From contig DMTU01000207.1 in assembly GCA_003476595.1 (NCBI GenBank), positions 406 to 5,559 on the forward strand: DNA of 5,154 nucleotides. The letters run 5' to 3'. The DNA is from Acidimicrobiaceae bacterium (GTDB lineage Bacteria > Actinomycetota > Acidimicrobiia > Acidimicrobiales > Salinilacustritrichaceae). The translations under genes were made by a program, and so were the position numbers. Under the pieces are notes generated by a model that did not search any database, was not told the origin of the DNA, and saw nothing but the letters and a program-made list of their open reading frames with translations. Of the stretch, positions 1 to 5,154 are shown one piece after another (within the stretch, counting starts at the first letter, position 1; each line of letters opens with the position of its first letter).

Positions 1-702
<702 letters not shown>

Positions 703-707
703 TCGGG

Positions 708-1121
708 ATGCCGATGCAGGTCGAGCTGGTCTCGCCCGAGCGCATCCTGTGGTCCGGCCAGGCCGAGATGGTCATCGCCCGCACCGTCGGCGGCGGTGAC
801 ATCGCGTTCCTGCCCGGGCACGCTCCCTTCGTCGGCGCGCTCGGCACCGGCATCCTCACCGTCCGACCCGCCGGCGGTGGCGCGGACGAGAAGGTCGCCG
901 TCCACGGCGGCTTCGTCGAGGTGTCGGGCACGCCCGAGTCGTCCTCGGTCACCGTGCTCTCCGACGTGGCCGAGATGGCCAGCCAGATCGACGTGGAGCG
1001 AGCCCGCCGGGCCAAGGAGCAGGCCGAGCTCCACCTGCGCCAGGAGCACGACACCGAGGCCGAGGCCGCGCTGCGCCGGGCCCACGTGCGGCTCGAAGCC
1101 GCCGGCCACACCCCGCACTGA
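708..1121 (+). CDS. atpC: ATP synthase F1 subunit epsilon
   Basis: Epsilon is part of the central stalk. It links gamma to the c-ring and can inhibit ATP hydrolysis through its C-terminal helices. The product has 137 residues, close to the 139 of E. coli. Residues 1-88 are the N-terminal beta sandwich (QVELVSPER near the start, HGGFVEVSG, VTVLSDVAE). Residues 93-133 form the charged, Ala-rich helical hairpin. IDVERA at 94-99 fits the I/L-D-x-x-R-A motif that binds ATP in Bacillus-type epsilon subunits, with Asp95 and Arg98 kept, so an ATP-sensing inhibitory role is possible but inferred. The ATG at 708 was chosen for its Shine-Dalgarno spacing and because MPMQVELVSPER looks like a family N-terminus. 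ATG 714 is the alternative. The start lies five bases after the atpD stop. Confidence 0.95.
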   Translation: MPMQVELVSPERILWSGQAEMVIARTVGGGDIAFLPGHAPFVGALGTGILTVRPAGGGADEKVAVHGGFVEVSGTPESSSVTVLSDVAEMASQIDVERARRAKEQAELHLRQEHDTEAEAALRRAHVRLEAAGHTPH

Positions 1122-1150
1122 GCCGCTGAGCGGGGCGGAGCGCTGACGAC

Positions 1151-1669
1151 GTGGCCCGTCGTCGGTTCGCCGTCGCCCTGGTGGTGCCGCCGCCGGTCTC
1201 GATCGAGATCGACGGCCTGCGGCGCGCCCTGGGCGACCGCCAGCTCGGTCGGATCGATCCGCACATCACGATCATCCCGCCGATCAACCTCCACGAGGAC
1301 CAGATCGGCGACGCGCTCGCCGTGGTGCAGGCTGCCGCCCGGGCCGCTGGGCCGATGGCGCTCACGCTGGGTCCGGTGGACACCTTCGCGGAGACCTCGC
1401 CCGTCCGGTTCCTCGCCGTCGAACCCTGGGAGCCGGTGGTCGAGCTGCACCGGGCGTGCTGGACCGACGTGCTGGACCGCCCGGAGAAGCGGCCCTTCCA
1501 CCCCCACTGCACCGTCGACATCGACGGCGGCCCCACCGACGGGGCGGACCCGGCACTCGACCTGCTCGCGGGCTTCCGCGTGCAGGTCGAGCTCGACCGC
1601 GTGACGGTGCTCGAGAACGTGGACCGGGGCTGGGACCCCTACCTCGCCTACCGCTTCGGGTTGGGCTGA
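1151..1669 (+). CDS. 2H phosphoesterase, 2'-5' RNA ligase (LigT/ThpR) family
   Basis: This 172-residue protein belongs to the 2H superfamily, which includes ThpR RNA 2',3'-cyclic phosphodiesterase / 2'-5' RNA ligase and plant cyclic phosphodiesterases. Both signature H-x-T motifs are present: His38-Ile-Thr40 (in DPHITI) and His119-Cys-Thr121 (in HPHCTV). The total length is near that of E. coli ThpR. The N-terminal RRFAVALVVPP is a typical first strand. The two histidines would be the acid/base pair; the substrate cannot be read from the sequence and could be RNA ends, ADP-ribose cyclic phosphate or another cyclic phosphodiester. The start is GTG at 1151, 10 bases after GGAG at 1137-1140. The gene lies 29 bases after atpC with no convincing terminator between, so it is probably co-transcribed with the atp operon. 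Its stop is one base from the glpX stop on the other strand. Confidence 0.85.
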   Translation: MARRRFAVALVVPPPVSIEIDGLRRALGDRQLGRIDPHITIIPPINLHEDQIGDALAVVQAAARAAGPMALTLGPVDTFAETSPVRFLAVEPWEPVVELHRACWTDVLDRPEKRPFHPHCTVDIDGGPTDGADPALDLLAGFRVQVELDRVTVLENVDRGWDPYLAYRFGLG

Positions 1670-1670
1670 A

Positions 1671-2660
1671 TCAGAAGTCGACGCTGGCGTAGGCGGCCAG
1701 CTTGTCGATCTTGTGCTGGGCTTCGATGAGGCGGACCGTGCCCGACTTGGAGCGCATCACCAGCGACTGCGTCGACGCGCCCCGGTTGTCGTAGTGCACG
1801 CCCCGGAGCAGCTCGCCATCGGTGATGCCGGTGGCGGCGAAGAAGCAGTTGTCGCTGCGGATCAGGTCGTCCTCGGTGAGGACCCGGTCCAGGTCGTAGC
1901 CGGCATCGAGGGCGGCCCGGCGCTCGGCCTCGTTGCGGGGCCAGAGGCGCCCGAGGTGGGCACCGCCCATGGCCTTGAGCGCAGCGGCGGTGATGACGCC
2001 CTCGGGGGTGCCGCCGATGCCGAACAGGATGTCGGCACCTGACTGGGGCCAGCAGGTGGAGATGGCGCCGGCCACGTCGCCGTCGGGGATCAGCCGCACC
2101 CGGGCGCCTGCCTCGCGCACCTCGGCGATGAGGTCCTTGTGGCGGTCGCGGTCGAGGATGACGGCGGTCAGGTCCCGCACCGCGTCGCCCTTGGCCGCCG
2201 CCACGGCCTTGAGGTTCTCGGTCGGGCTCTTGTTGAGGTCGATCGCGTCGCGCGCCTCGGGCCCGGTGGCGATCTTCTCCATGTACATGCAGGGCCCCGG
2301 GTCGAACATCGAGCCCTGCTCCGACATGGCGATGACCGAGATCGCCCCGCTGCGCCCGAGTGCGGTGAGCGTGGTGCCGTCGATGGGGTCGACGGCGATG
2401 TCGACCTTGGGCGGGTTGCCGTCGCCGATGTGCTCGCCGTTGTAGAGCATCGGCGCCTCGTCCTTCTCGCCCTCGCCGATGATGACGATGCCGTCCATGG
2501 GCACCGAGCCGAGCACGATGCGCATGGCGTCCACGGCGGCGCCGTCGGCACCTTCCTTGTCCCCCCGGCCCATCCAGCGGCTGGCGGCGAGGGCCGCGGC
2601 CTCGGTCACGCGGACGAGCTCGAGGGCGAGGTTGCGATCGGGAGCCTGGGGCTGGGGCAT
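1671..2660 (-). CDS. glpX: Fructose-1,6-bisphosphatase class II
   Basis: GlpX hydrolyses fructose-1,6-bisphosphate to fructose-6-phosphate in gluconeogenesis, in the cytosol and with a divalent metal. The 329-residue product matches the family's 320-340. Signature blocks occur in order: [17 protein letters not shown] (6-22), GRGDK (31-35), [10 protein letters not shown] (61-70), DPIDGT (91-96), PDGDVAGAI (192-200), GIGGTPEG (214-221), SDN (269-271) and RSKSGT (303-308). They follow the mycobacterial GlpX more closely than the E. coli one, for example DPIDGT instead of DPIEGT. The ATG at 2660 was chosen because homology begins at residue 6. A GTG at 2711 would add 17 low-complexity residues with no family match and read through the likely promoter. 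No Shine-Dalgarno site precedes the ATG, and a TANNNT box six bases upstream suggests a leaderless mRNA. It is the only minus-strand gene in the window. Confidence 0.96.
   Translation of the reverse strand: MPQPQAPDRNLALELVRVTEAAALAASRWMGRGDKEGADGAAVDAMRIVLGSVPMDGIVIIGEGEKDEAPMLYNGEHIGDGNPPKVDIAVDPIDGTTLTALGRSGAISVIAMSEQGSMFDPGPCMYMEKIATGPEARDAIDLNKSPTENLKAVAAAKGDAVRDLTAVILDRDRHKDLIAEVREAGARVRLIPDGDVAGAISTCWPQSGADILFGIGGTPEGVITAAALKAMGGAHLGRLWPRNEAERRAALDAGYDLDRVLTEDDLIRSDNCFFAATGITDGELLRGVHYDNRGASTQSLVMRSKSGTVRLIEAQHKIDKLAAYASVDF
1678..1708 (+). terminator. Possible terminator stem-loop after the atp/2H transcript
   Basis: An imperfect hairpin begins 9 bases after the stop of the 2H gene. 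The arms GCTGGC (1683-1688) and GCCAGC (1696-1701) enclose a 7-base loop. The stem extends by TCGAC (1678-1682) pairing with GTCGA (1704-1708) across a two-base TT bulge, giving 11 pairs. No T-tract follows, which is common in high-GC actinobacteria but weakens the call. It lies inside the last codons of glpX, so codon choice alone may have created it. Confidence 0.3.
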
Positions 2661-2666
2661 GCGCGA

Positions 2667-2672
2667 ACCGTA
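2667..2672 (-). promoter_or_regulatory. Leaderless-type -10 box for glpX
   Basis: On the minus strand TACGGT is followed by exactly six bases and then the glpX ATG (2660-2658). The TANNNT pattern at this distance would place transcription start on or next to the A of ATG. No clear -35 hexamer is seen 17-18 bases further upstream. Confidence is raised because two other genes in the window show the same box and spacing. Confidence 0.5.
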
Positions 2673-2719
2673 CCCCCGGCCGGTGCGGGCGGCGCCAGCC
2701 CGGATGACCACGCAGAGTG

Positions 2720-2746
2720 CTCAAGATCCGCACCATGGGTGCCGAT
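2720..2746 (+). promoter_or_regulatory. Possible sigma-28 (FliA-like) promoter for the HDOD gene
   Basis: CTCA at 2720-2723, a 17-base spacer, then GCCGAT at 2741-2746. GCCGAT is the core of the sigma-28 -10 element (GCCGATAA in E. coli and Bacillus). From memory, the FliA promoters of the actinobacterium Actinoplanes have a CTCA, 15-17 bases, GCCGAA form. Transcription would start near 2753-2758, just before the Shine-Dalgarno site at 2762, leaving a short 5' leader. No TANNNT box with good spacing was found for this gene. In a GC-rich genome GCCGAT arises often by chance, so this remains a candidate. Confidence 0.35.
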
Positions 2747-2751
2747 GGTGC
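2730..2751. repeat. Inverted repeat in the divergent region (possible operator)
   Basis: GCACCAT (2730-2736) and its exact reverse complement ATGGTGC (2745-2751) are separated by 8 bases, for a 22-base span. This size suits a dimeric helix-turn-helix repressor. The right arm overlaps the end of the GCCGAT box, so a bound protein would block that promoter. If transcription starts further upstream, it could instead form a hairpin in the leader. No regulator gene is adjacent. Confidence 0.4.
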
Positions 2752-2761
2752 TGCATGCGAC

Positions 2762-2767
2762 AGGAGG
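2762..2767 (+). promoter_or_regulatory. Strong Shine-Dalgarno site of the HDOD gene
   Basis: AGGAGG, the full anti-16S complement, lies 7 bases before the ATG at 2775. It fixes the start inside a much longer open frame, and contrasts with the next two genes downstream, which have no Shine-Dalgarno site. Confidence 0.85.
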
Positions 2768-2774
2768 ACCCGGC

Positions 2775-3539
2775 ATGATCAACACCAAGCGGCAACCGCC
2801 GGTGTCCACCACCACCCTCCCGGTGCTGATGGAAGCCATCGCCGACCGTGCGGCGACCGCCGCGTCGGTGGCCTCCGTGGTCGGGCACGACCCCGGCCTC
2901 GCCGCTCGGGTCCTGGCCCTGGCCAACTCGTCGCAGTTCGGGCTGTGCCGTCGGGTCACCGACCTGGCCCAGGCGGTGACCGTCGTCGGCACCGGCGTGG
3001 TGCAGACGCTCGCCATCGCCAACGCCGCTGCCCTGGTCGACACCAGCGGGTTCGTGGCCGACGCCCACGGCCACGCCGTCCGGGTCGCCATCGCCGCCCG
3101 CCTGCTGGCACCGGCCGCAGGCGTGCACCCCGACGACGCCTTCGCCGCCGGTCTGCTCCACGACATCGGGGAGCTCCTGCTCCTGCAGGACAGCCCCAGC
3201 GAGTACGCCCGCCTCCACGCCACCTTCGAGACCCACGCCGACCAGCTCCGCACCGAGAAGCAGGTCTTCGGCACCGATCACGCCCTCGCCGGCGCCGAGC
3301 ACCTCCTCGACTGGCGGGTGCCCGACGTGATCGCCGACGCCGTCGCCGACCACCACGACCCGTTCCACGCCTCGGCCCCCACCACCATCGTGGTGGCCGC
3401 CGCGGACGAGCTCATCTCCGCCGAGACCGGGCGGCACCACGCGCTCGACCTGCTGGAGCTGGACGTGGCCGCCGCCGACGGGCTCCGCGACCGGGTCGCC
3501 ACCGAGGCCGGCGCCCTCACCGGCCTGGTGGGTGGGTAG
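2775..3539 (+). CDS. HDOD-domain protein (likely signalling)
   Basis: This 254-residue protein is almost entirely one HDOD domain, a divergent HD-type domain found in bacterial regulators, often linked to c-di-GMP, motility or stress signalling. Residues 15-85 form the N-terminal helical half (LPVLMEAI, HDPGLAARVLALANSSQF, a VTDLAQAVTVVG block). The HD-like half follows with His100, His129-Asp130 in AGLLHDIGELLL, His169, His193-His194 and Asp211. These are the positions that bind metal in HD and HD-GYP phosphohydrolases. Many HDOD proteins are thought to be non-enzymatic, so activity is only possible. There is no GGDEF, EAL, receiver or membrane segment. The start is set by AGGAGG at 2762. 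The frame stays open upstream to 2139, but that part is antisense to glpX. A sigma-28-like promoter may drive it. The stop lies 34 bases before the next gene. Confidence 0.88.
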   Translation: MINTKRQPPVSTTTLPVLMEAIADRAATAASVASVVGHDPGLAARVLALANSSQFGLCRRVTDLAQAVTVVGTGVVQTLAIANAAALVDTSGFVADAHGHAVRVAIAARLLAPAAGVHPDDAFAAGLLHDIGELLLLQDSPSEYARLHATFETHADQLRTEKQVFGTDHALAGAEHLLDWRVPDVIADAVADHHDPFHASAPTTIVVAAADELISAETGRHHALDLLELDVAAADGLRDRVATEAGALTGLVGG

Positions 3540-3561
3540 GGGCGACCGCCCAGGACCGACG

Positions 3562-3567
3562 TAGCCT
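3562..3567 (+). promoter_or_regulatory. Leaderless-type -10 box for the acidic-protein gene
   Basis: TAGCCT is followed by six bases (GCAGGG) and then the GTG at 3574. The G-rich spacer is too close to the start to act as a Shine-Dalgarno site. The box lies in the 34-base gap after the HDOD gene, so the downstream gene can have its own promoter. No recognisable -35 hexamer is present. Confidence 0.5.
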
Positions 3568-3573
3568 GCAGGG

Positions 3574-4176
3574 GTGCTGAACGAGCCCGGACAGGACGAC
3601 CACGACGGCGACCTCGAGCTGGACACGTCCATGCTCGACGGTCCCGATCCCCGGGCCGAGGCCACCGCGGACAGCGACGACTGCCCGCCCCTCGACGACG
3701 CGAAGGAGCAGGTCGGCTACGAGCTGTTCGAGTGGGACCCGACCGAGCTCGACGAGCTCGACGACGTCCTCCACGAGCTCGGCCTGCCGCATGAGTGGGT
3801 CGCCGACGGCTACGAGGTGGTCGTGCACGTCGAGGACGAGGCGCGCGTCGACGCCCTGCTGCCCACGATCCGCTTCCCCGACGAGCTCCCGCCCGAGGTC
3901 GACGACGGCGACGACACCGACGTGCAGGTCCTCGGCGACCTGTTCACCGCCGCCGACCGGCTCCAGGGCGGCGCCAGCACCGACGCGGTGAACGGGTTCC
4001 TCGACGCGGCCGAGCGCATCGGCGAGCACCCGCCCTACGGCCTGGACGAGAAGGAGTGGGGTCAGGTCGTCGACCAGGTCGACGAGATCATCGACCTGTT
4101 CCACGCCGCCGGCCCCGCCGAGGAGATCACCGAGGCCGCCTACCGCCTGCGGCGACGTCTGCGCCCCCTGGTGTGA
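3574..4176 (+). CDS. Hypothetical protein, highly acidic, two-part
   Basis: I do not recognise this family. The 200-residue product has about 56 Asp/Glu and only about 12 Lys/Arg, five of which are in the last ten residues. Residues 1-45 look disordered and acidic. Residues 49-96 read as a strand (YELFEW), helix (TELDELDDVLHELGL), strand pair (HEWVADGYEVVVHV) and helix (EDEARVDALL). That order recalls the small DUF2007-type putative signal-transducing domain; this is inference from pattern only. After an acidic linker (about 102-116), residues 117-200 look all-helical and end in RLRRRLRPLV. There is no signal peptide, membrane segment or cysteine metal motif (one Cys, residue 37). GTG 3574 is preferred for the leaderless box and because no other start precedes the conserved-looking part better. 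The J-protein gene starts 16 bases after the stop. Confidence 0.8.
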   Translation: MLNEPGQDDHDGDLELDTSMLDGPDPRAEATADSDDCPPLDDAKEQVGYELFEWDPTELDELDDVLHELGLPHEWVADGYEVVVHVEDEARVDALLPTIRFPDELPPEVDDGDDTDVQVLGDLFTAADRLQGGASTDAVNGFLDAAERIGEHPPYGLDEKEWGQVVDQVDEIIDLFHAAGPAEEITEAAYRLRRRLRPLV

Positions 4177-4180
4177 CCGG

Positions 4181-4186
4181 TAGCGT
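4181..4186 (+). promoter_or_regulatory. Leaderless-type -10 box for the J-domain gene
   Basis: TAGCGT is followed by six bases (CGATCC) and then the ATG at 4193. No purine-rich ribosome site lies before the ATG. The box fits inside the 16-base gap after the upstream gene. A -35 element would lie in the upstream coding region, and none is obvious. Confidence 0.5.
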
Positions 4187-4192
4187 CGATCC

Positions 4193-4918
4193 ATGGACGC
4201 CCTGGCCGAGCTGGCGATCTACCACTCCCGGCCCTTCGCTCCCACCCGTCGCCTCGCCCTCGCTCCGAGCCACCTGCCGGTCGATCCGGCCCCCGGTCCC
4301 GGCGGTGTGCTGCTCGGTGGCATCGTGGCCCACCACCGCAACGAGCTCGACGAGGACCTCTTCGAGAGCCTGCTGAAGCTCACCCTCCAGCTCCAGGAGG
4401 GCCAGCGCATCGTCCAGCCCCGCATGCGCCACCGGTTCCAGGACGACCGCCACGGGCTCACCCGCTCCCGCGCCCGCCTCCGCCGCGAGGACGGGGGGCT
4501 GGTCATCGACTTCGAGAACAAGGGCACCGGCCTGCAGCTGATGCTCGGCGCGGTGTACACCGCGGGCGGCATGGAGCCCGGCCCCCGACGGGCGGTCATG
4601 GACGCCATCCGCAAGGGGCTGCGGTGGGGCGGACCGCTCGATCGGCGGCTCTACGCCCACCTCTCCGGGCTCGACGGCGGCCAGGAGTGGTCGGCCGACG
4701 TCTACGAGGACCCGGTCCGCTGGGCGCTGCTGACGCTCGGCATGCAGACGGCGGCGGACGGACGCGCGGCAGATGCCGACATGCCCGACCGCAAGCAGGT
4801 GCAGCGGCGCTTCCGCGATGCCCTCCGCGCCGCCCACCCCGACCACGGCGGCGCCACCGACGACGCCGCCAAGCGCATCAACGACCTGACCGAGGCCCGG
4901 AGGATCCTGCTGTCGTGA
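4193..4918 (+). CDS. Protein with C-terminal J domain and unassigned N-terminal region
   Basis: This 241-residue protein ends in a J domain, the module that stimulates Hsp70 (DnaK) ATPase. The domain spans about 175-241: a helix I candidate (PVRWALLTLGM), then helix II (RKQVQRRFRDALRAA), the diagnostic His-Pro-Asp at 215-217 followed by HGG, and helix III (AAKRINDLTEARRILL). It stops there, without the extra helix IV of long J domains. The link between helices I and II is longer than usual (about 185-198). There is no Gly/Phe region or zinc-binding cysteines, so it is not a DnaJ orthologue. Residues 1-175, including VIDFENKGTGLQLMLGAVYTAGG near 104-126, match no family I know. An N-terminal client or partner domain is inferred. 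No membrane segment or signal peptide is seen. The start is ATG 4193, and the stop overlaps the next gene by 4 bases. Confidence 0.85.
   Translation: MDALAELAIYHSRPFAPTRRLALAPSHLPVDPAPGPGGVLLGGIVAHHRNELDEDLFESLLKLTLQLQEGQRIVQPRMRHRFQDDRHGLTRSRARLRREDGGLVIDFENKGTGLQLMLGAVYTAGGMEPGPRRAVMDAIRKGLRWGGPLDRRLYAHLSGLDGGQEWSADVYEDPVRWALLTLGMQTAADGRAADADMPDRKQVQRRFRDALRAAHPDHGGATDDAAKRINDLTEARRILLS
4899..4903 (+). promoter_or_regulatory. Shine-Dalgarno site for the hydrolase gene
   Basis: GGAGG lies inside the end of the J-domain gene, 11 bases before the GTG at 4915. The spacing is somewhat long but usable, and it fits translational coupling through the 4-base overlap. Confidence 0.5.
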
Positions 4919-5154
4919 GCCCGAGGAAGAAGCCCGCCCGCCCGGCCGTCGCCGGTCTGCTCGTCACCCCCGGGGCCAGCGCCGACCGGGACAACCGCAC
5001 GCTGGTCGCCCTCGACGAGGGGCTCGACGTGCCGGTGGAGCGCATCACCATCCGCGGCCGGGCCGTGCGCAAGGTGCACGAGCAGCTCCGGGAGGACATG
5101 GAGGACTTCGCCGACCGCCTCGGTGTCGACGCCGCCGAGCTCGCCATCGGCGGG
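4915..5154 (+). CDS. Alpha/beta hydrolase, KANL3/Tex30-like, 5' part (runs off window)
   Basis: The first 80 codons of a gene cut by the right edge. After a basic start (SPRKKPARP), residues 12-25 read VAGLLVTPGASADR. This matches the first strand and oxyanion-loop block (GLLLTPGAGA, then D and an N or H) of the small dienelactone-hydrolase-like KANL3/Tex30 group, usually about 200-230 residues. ERITIRGR near 42-49 fits the second strand. The window ends at LAIGG, just where the family's nucleophile elbow (G-x-S-M-G-G) begins, so the catalytic Ser cannot be confirmed. Substrates of this group are poorly known. The GTG at 4915 overlaps the preceding stop as GTGA, so translation is probably coupled to the J-domain gene. 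The call rests on the N-terminal motif only. Confidence 0.65.
   Translation, partial: MSPRKKPARPAVAGLLVTPGASADRDNRTLVALDEGLDVPVERITIRGRAVRKVHEQLREDMEDFADRLGVDAAELAIGG

Noticed and set aside
1122..1150. Possible hairpin between atpC and the 2H gene
   Set aside because: The CCGCT/AGCG arms do not pair well enough, and the stretch is better explained by the ribosome site of the 2H gene.
2676..2683. CCGGCCGG palindrome upstream of glpX
   Set aside because: Short GC palindromes are expected by chance at this base composition, and it has no extended symmetry.
2661..2711. GTG start at 2711 for glpX
   Set aside because: It adds 17 residues without family similarity and covers the TACGGT box; family similarity begins just after the ATG at 2660.
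2139..2774. Upstream extension of the HDOD reading frame by over 200 residues
   Set aside because: It is antisense to glpX, has no family match, and the AGGAGG with ATG at 2775 marks a clear start.
3540..3551. GGGCGACCGCCC palindrome after the HDOD stop as a terminator
   Set aside because: The stem is only 4-5 pairs with a tiny loop and no T-tract; likely chance in GC-rich sequence.
2721..4194. Long minus-strand frames opposite the HDOD and acidic-protein genes
   Set aside because: Val/Gly-rich shadow translations with no domain; the sense strand has a real HDOD domain and promoter or ribosome signals.
4127..4846. 239-residue minus-strand frame opposite the J-domain gene
   Set aside because: No recognisable motif, while the sense frame carries an intact HPD J domain.

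Overview
This GC-rich window most likely comes from a chromosome of the Actinomycetota, perhaps an Acidimicrobiia relative. The support is the housekeeping genes. The ATP synthase beta fragment has the actinobacterial STSS-I-L variant after the catalytic tyrosine loop. The class II fructose-1,6-bisphosphatase resembles the mycobacterial GlpX along its whole length. Assignment below phylum is inference. No tRNA, rRNA, CRISPR array, insertion sequence or phage gene was seen, and base composition looks uniform, so this reads as core chromosome.

Layout, left to right: (1) the 3' half of atpD, atpC and a 2H phosphoesterase (LigT/ThpR-like) run rightwards as a compact block, the end of an ATP synthase operon with one extra gene. 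(2) glpX is on the opposite strand, tail to tail with the 2H gene and only one base between the stop codons; a bulged stem-loop inside the glpX 3' end could stop rightward transcription. (3) A 114-base divergent region separates glpX from an HDOD-domain gene. It holds a leaderless-type -10 box for glpX, a possible sigma-28 (FliA-like) promoter for the HDOD gene, a 7-bp-arm inverted repeat over that promoter's -10, and a very good Shine-Dalgarno site. (4) Rightwards follow a very acidic hypothetical protein, a protein with a C-terminal J domain, and the start of an alpha/beta hydrolase that overlaps the J-protein gene by 4 bases and runs off the right edge.

The genes do not form one obvious pathway. 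ATP synthase and GlpX are central energy and carbon metabolism. The HDOD protein is probably regulatory. The last three genes are probably lineage-specific accessory functions. The most notable pattern is regulatory: glpX, the acidic protein gene and the J-protein gene each have TANNNT, exactly six bases, then the start codon, with no Shine-Dalgarno site, as expected for leaderless transcripts. No clearly new multi-gene system was found. The best leads are the unassigned acidic and J-domain proteins and the possible sigma-28 control of the HDOD gene.
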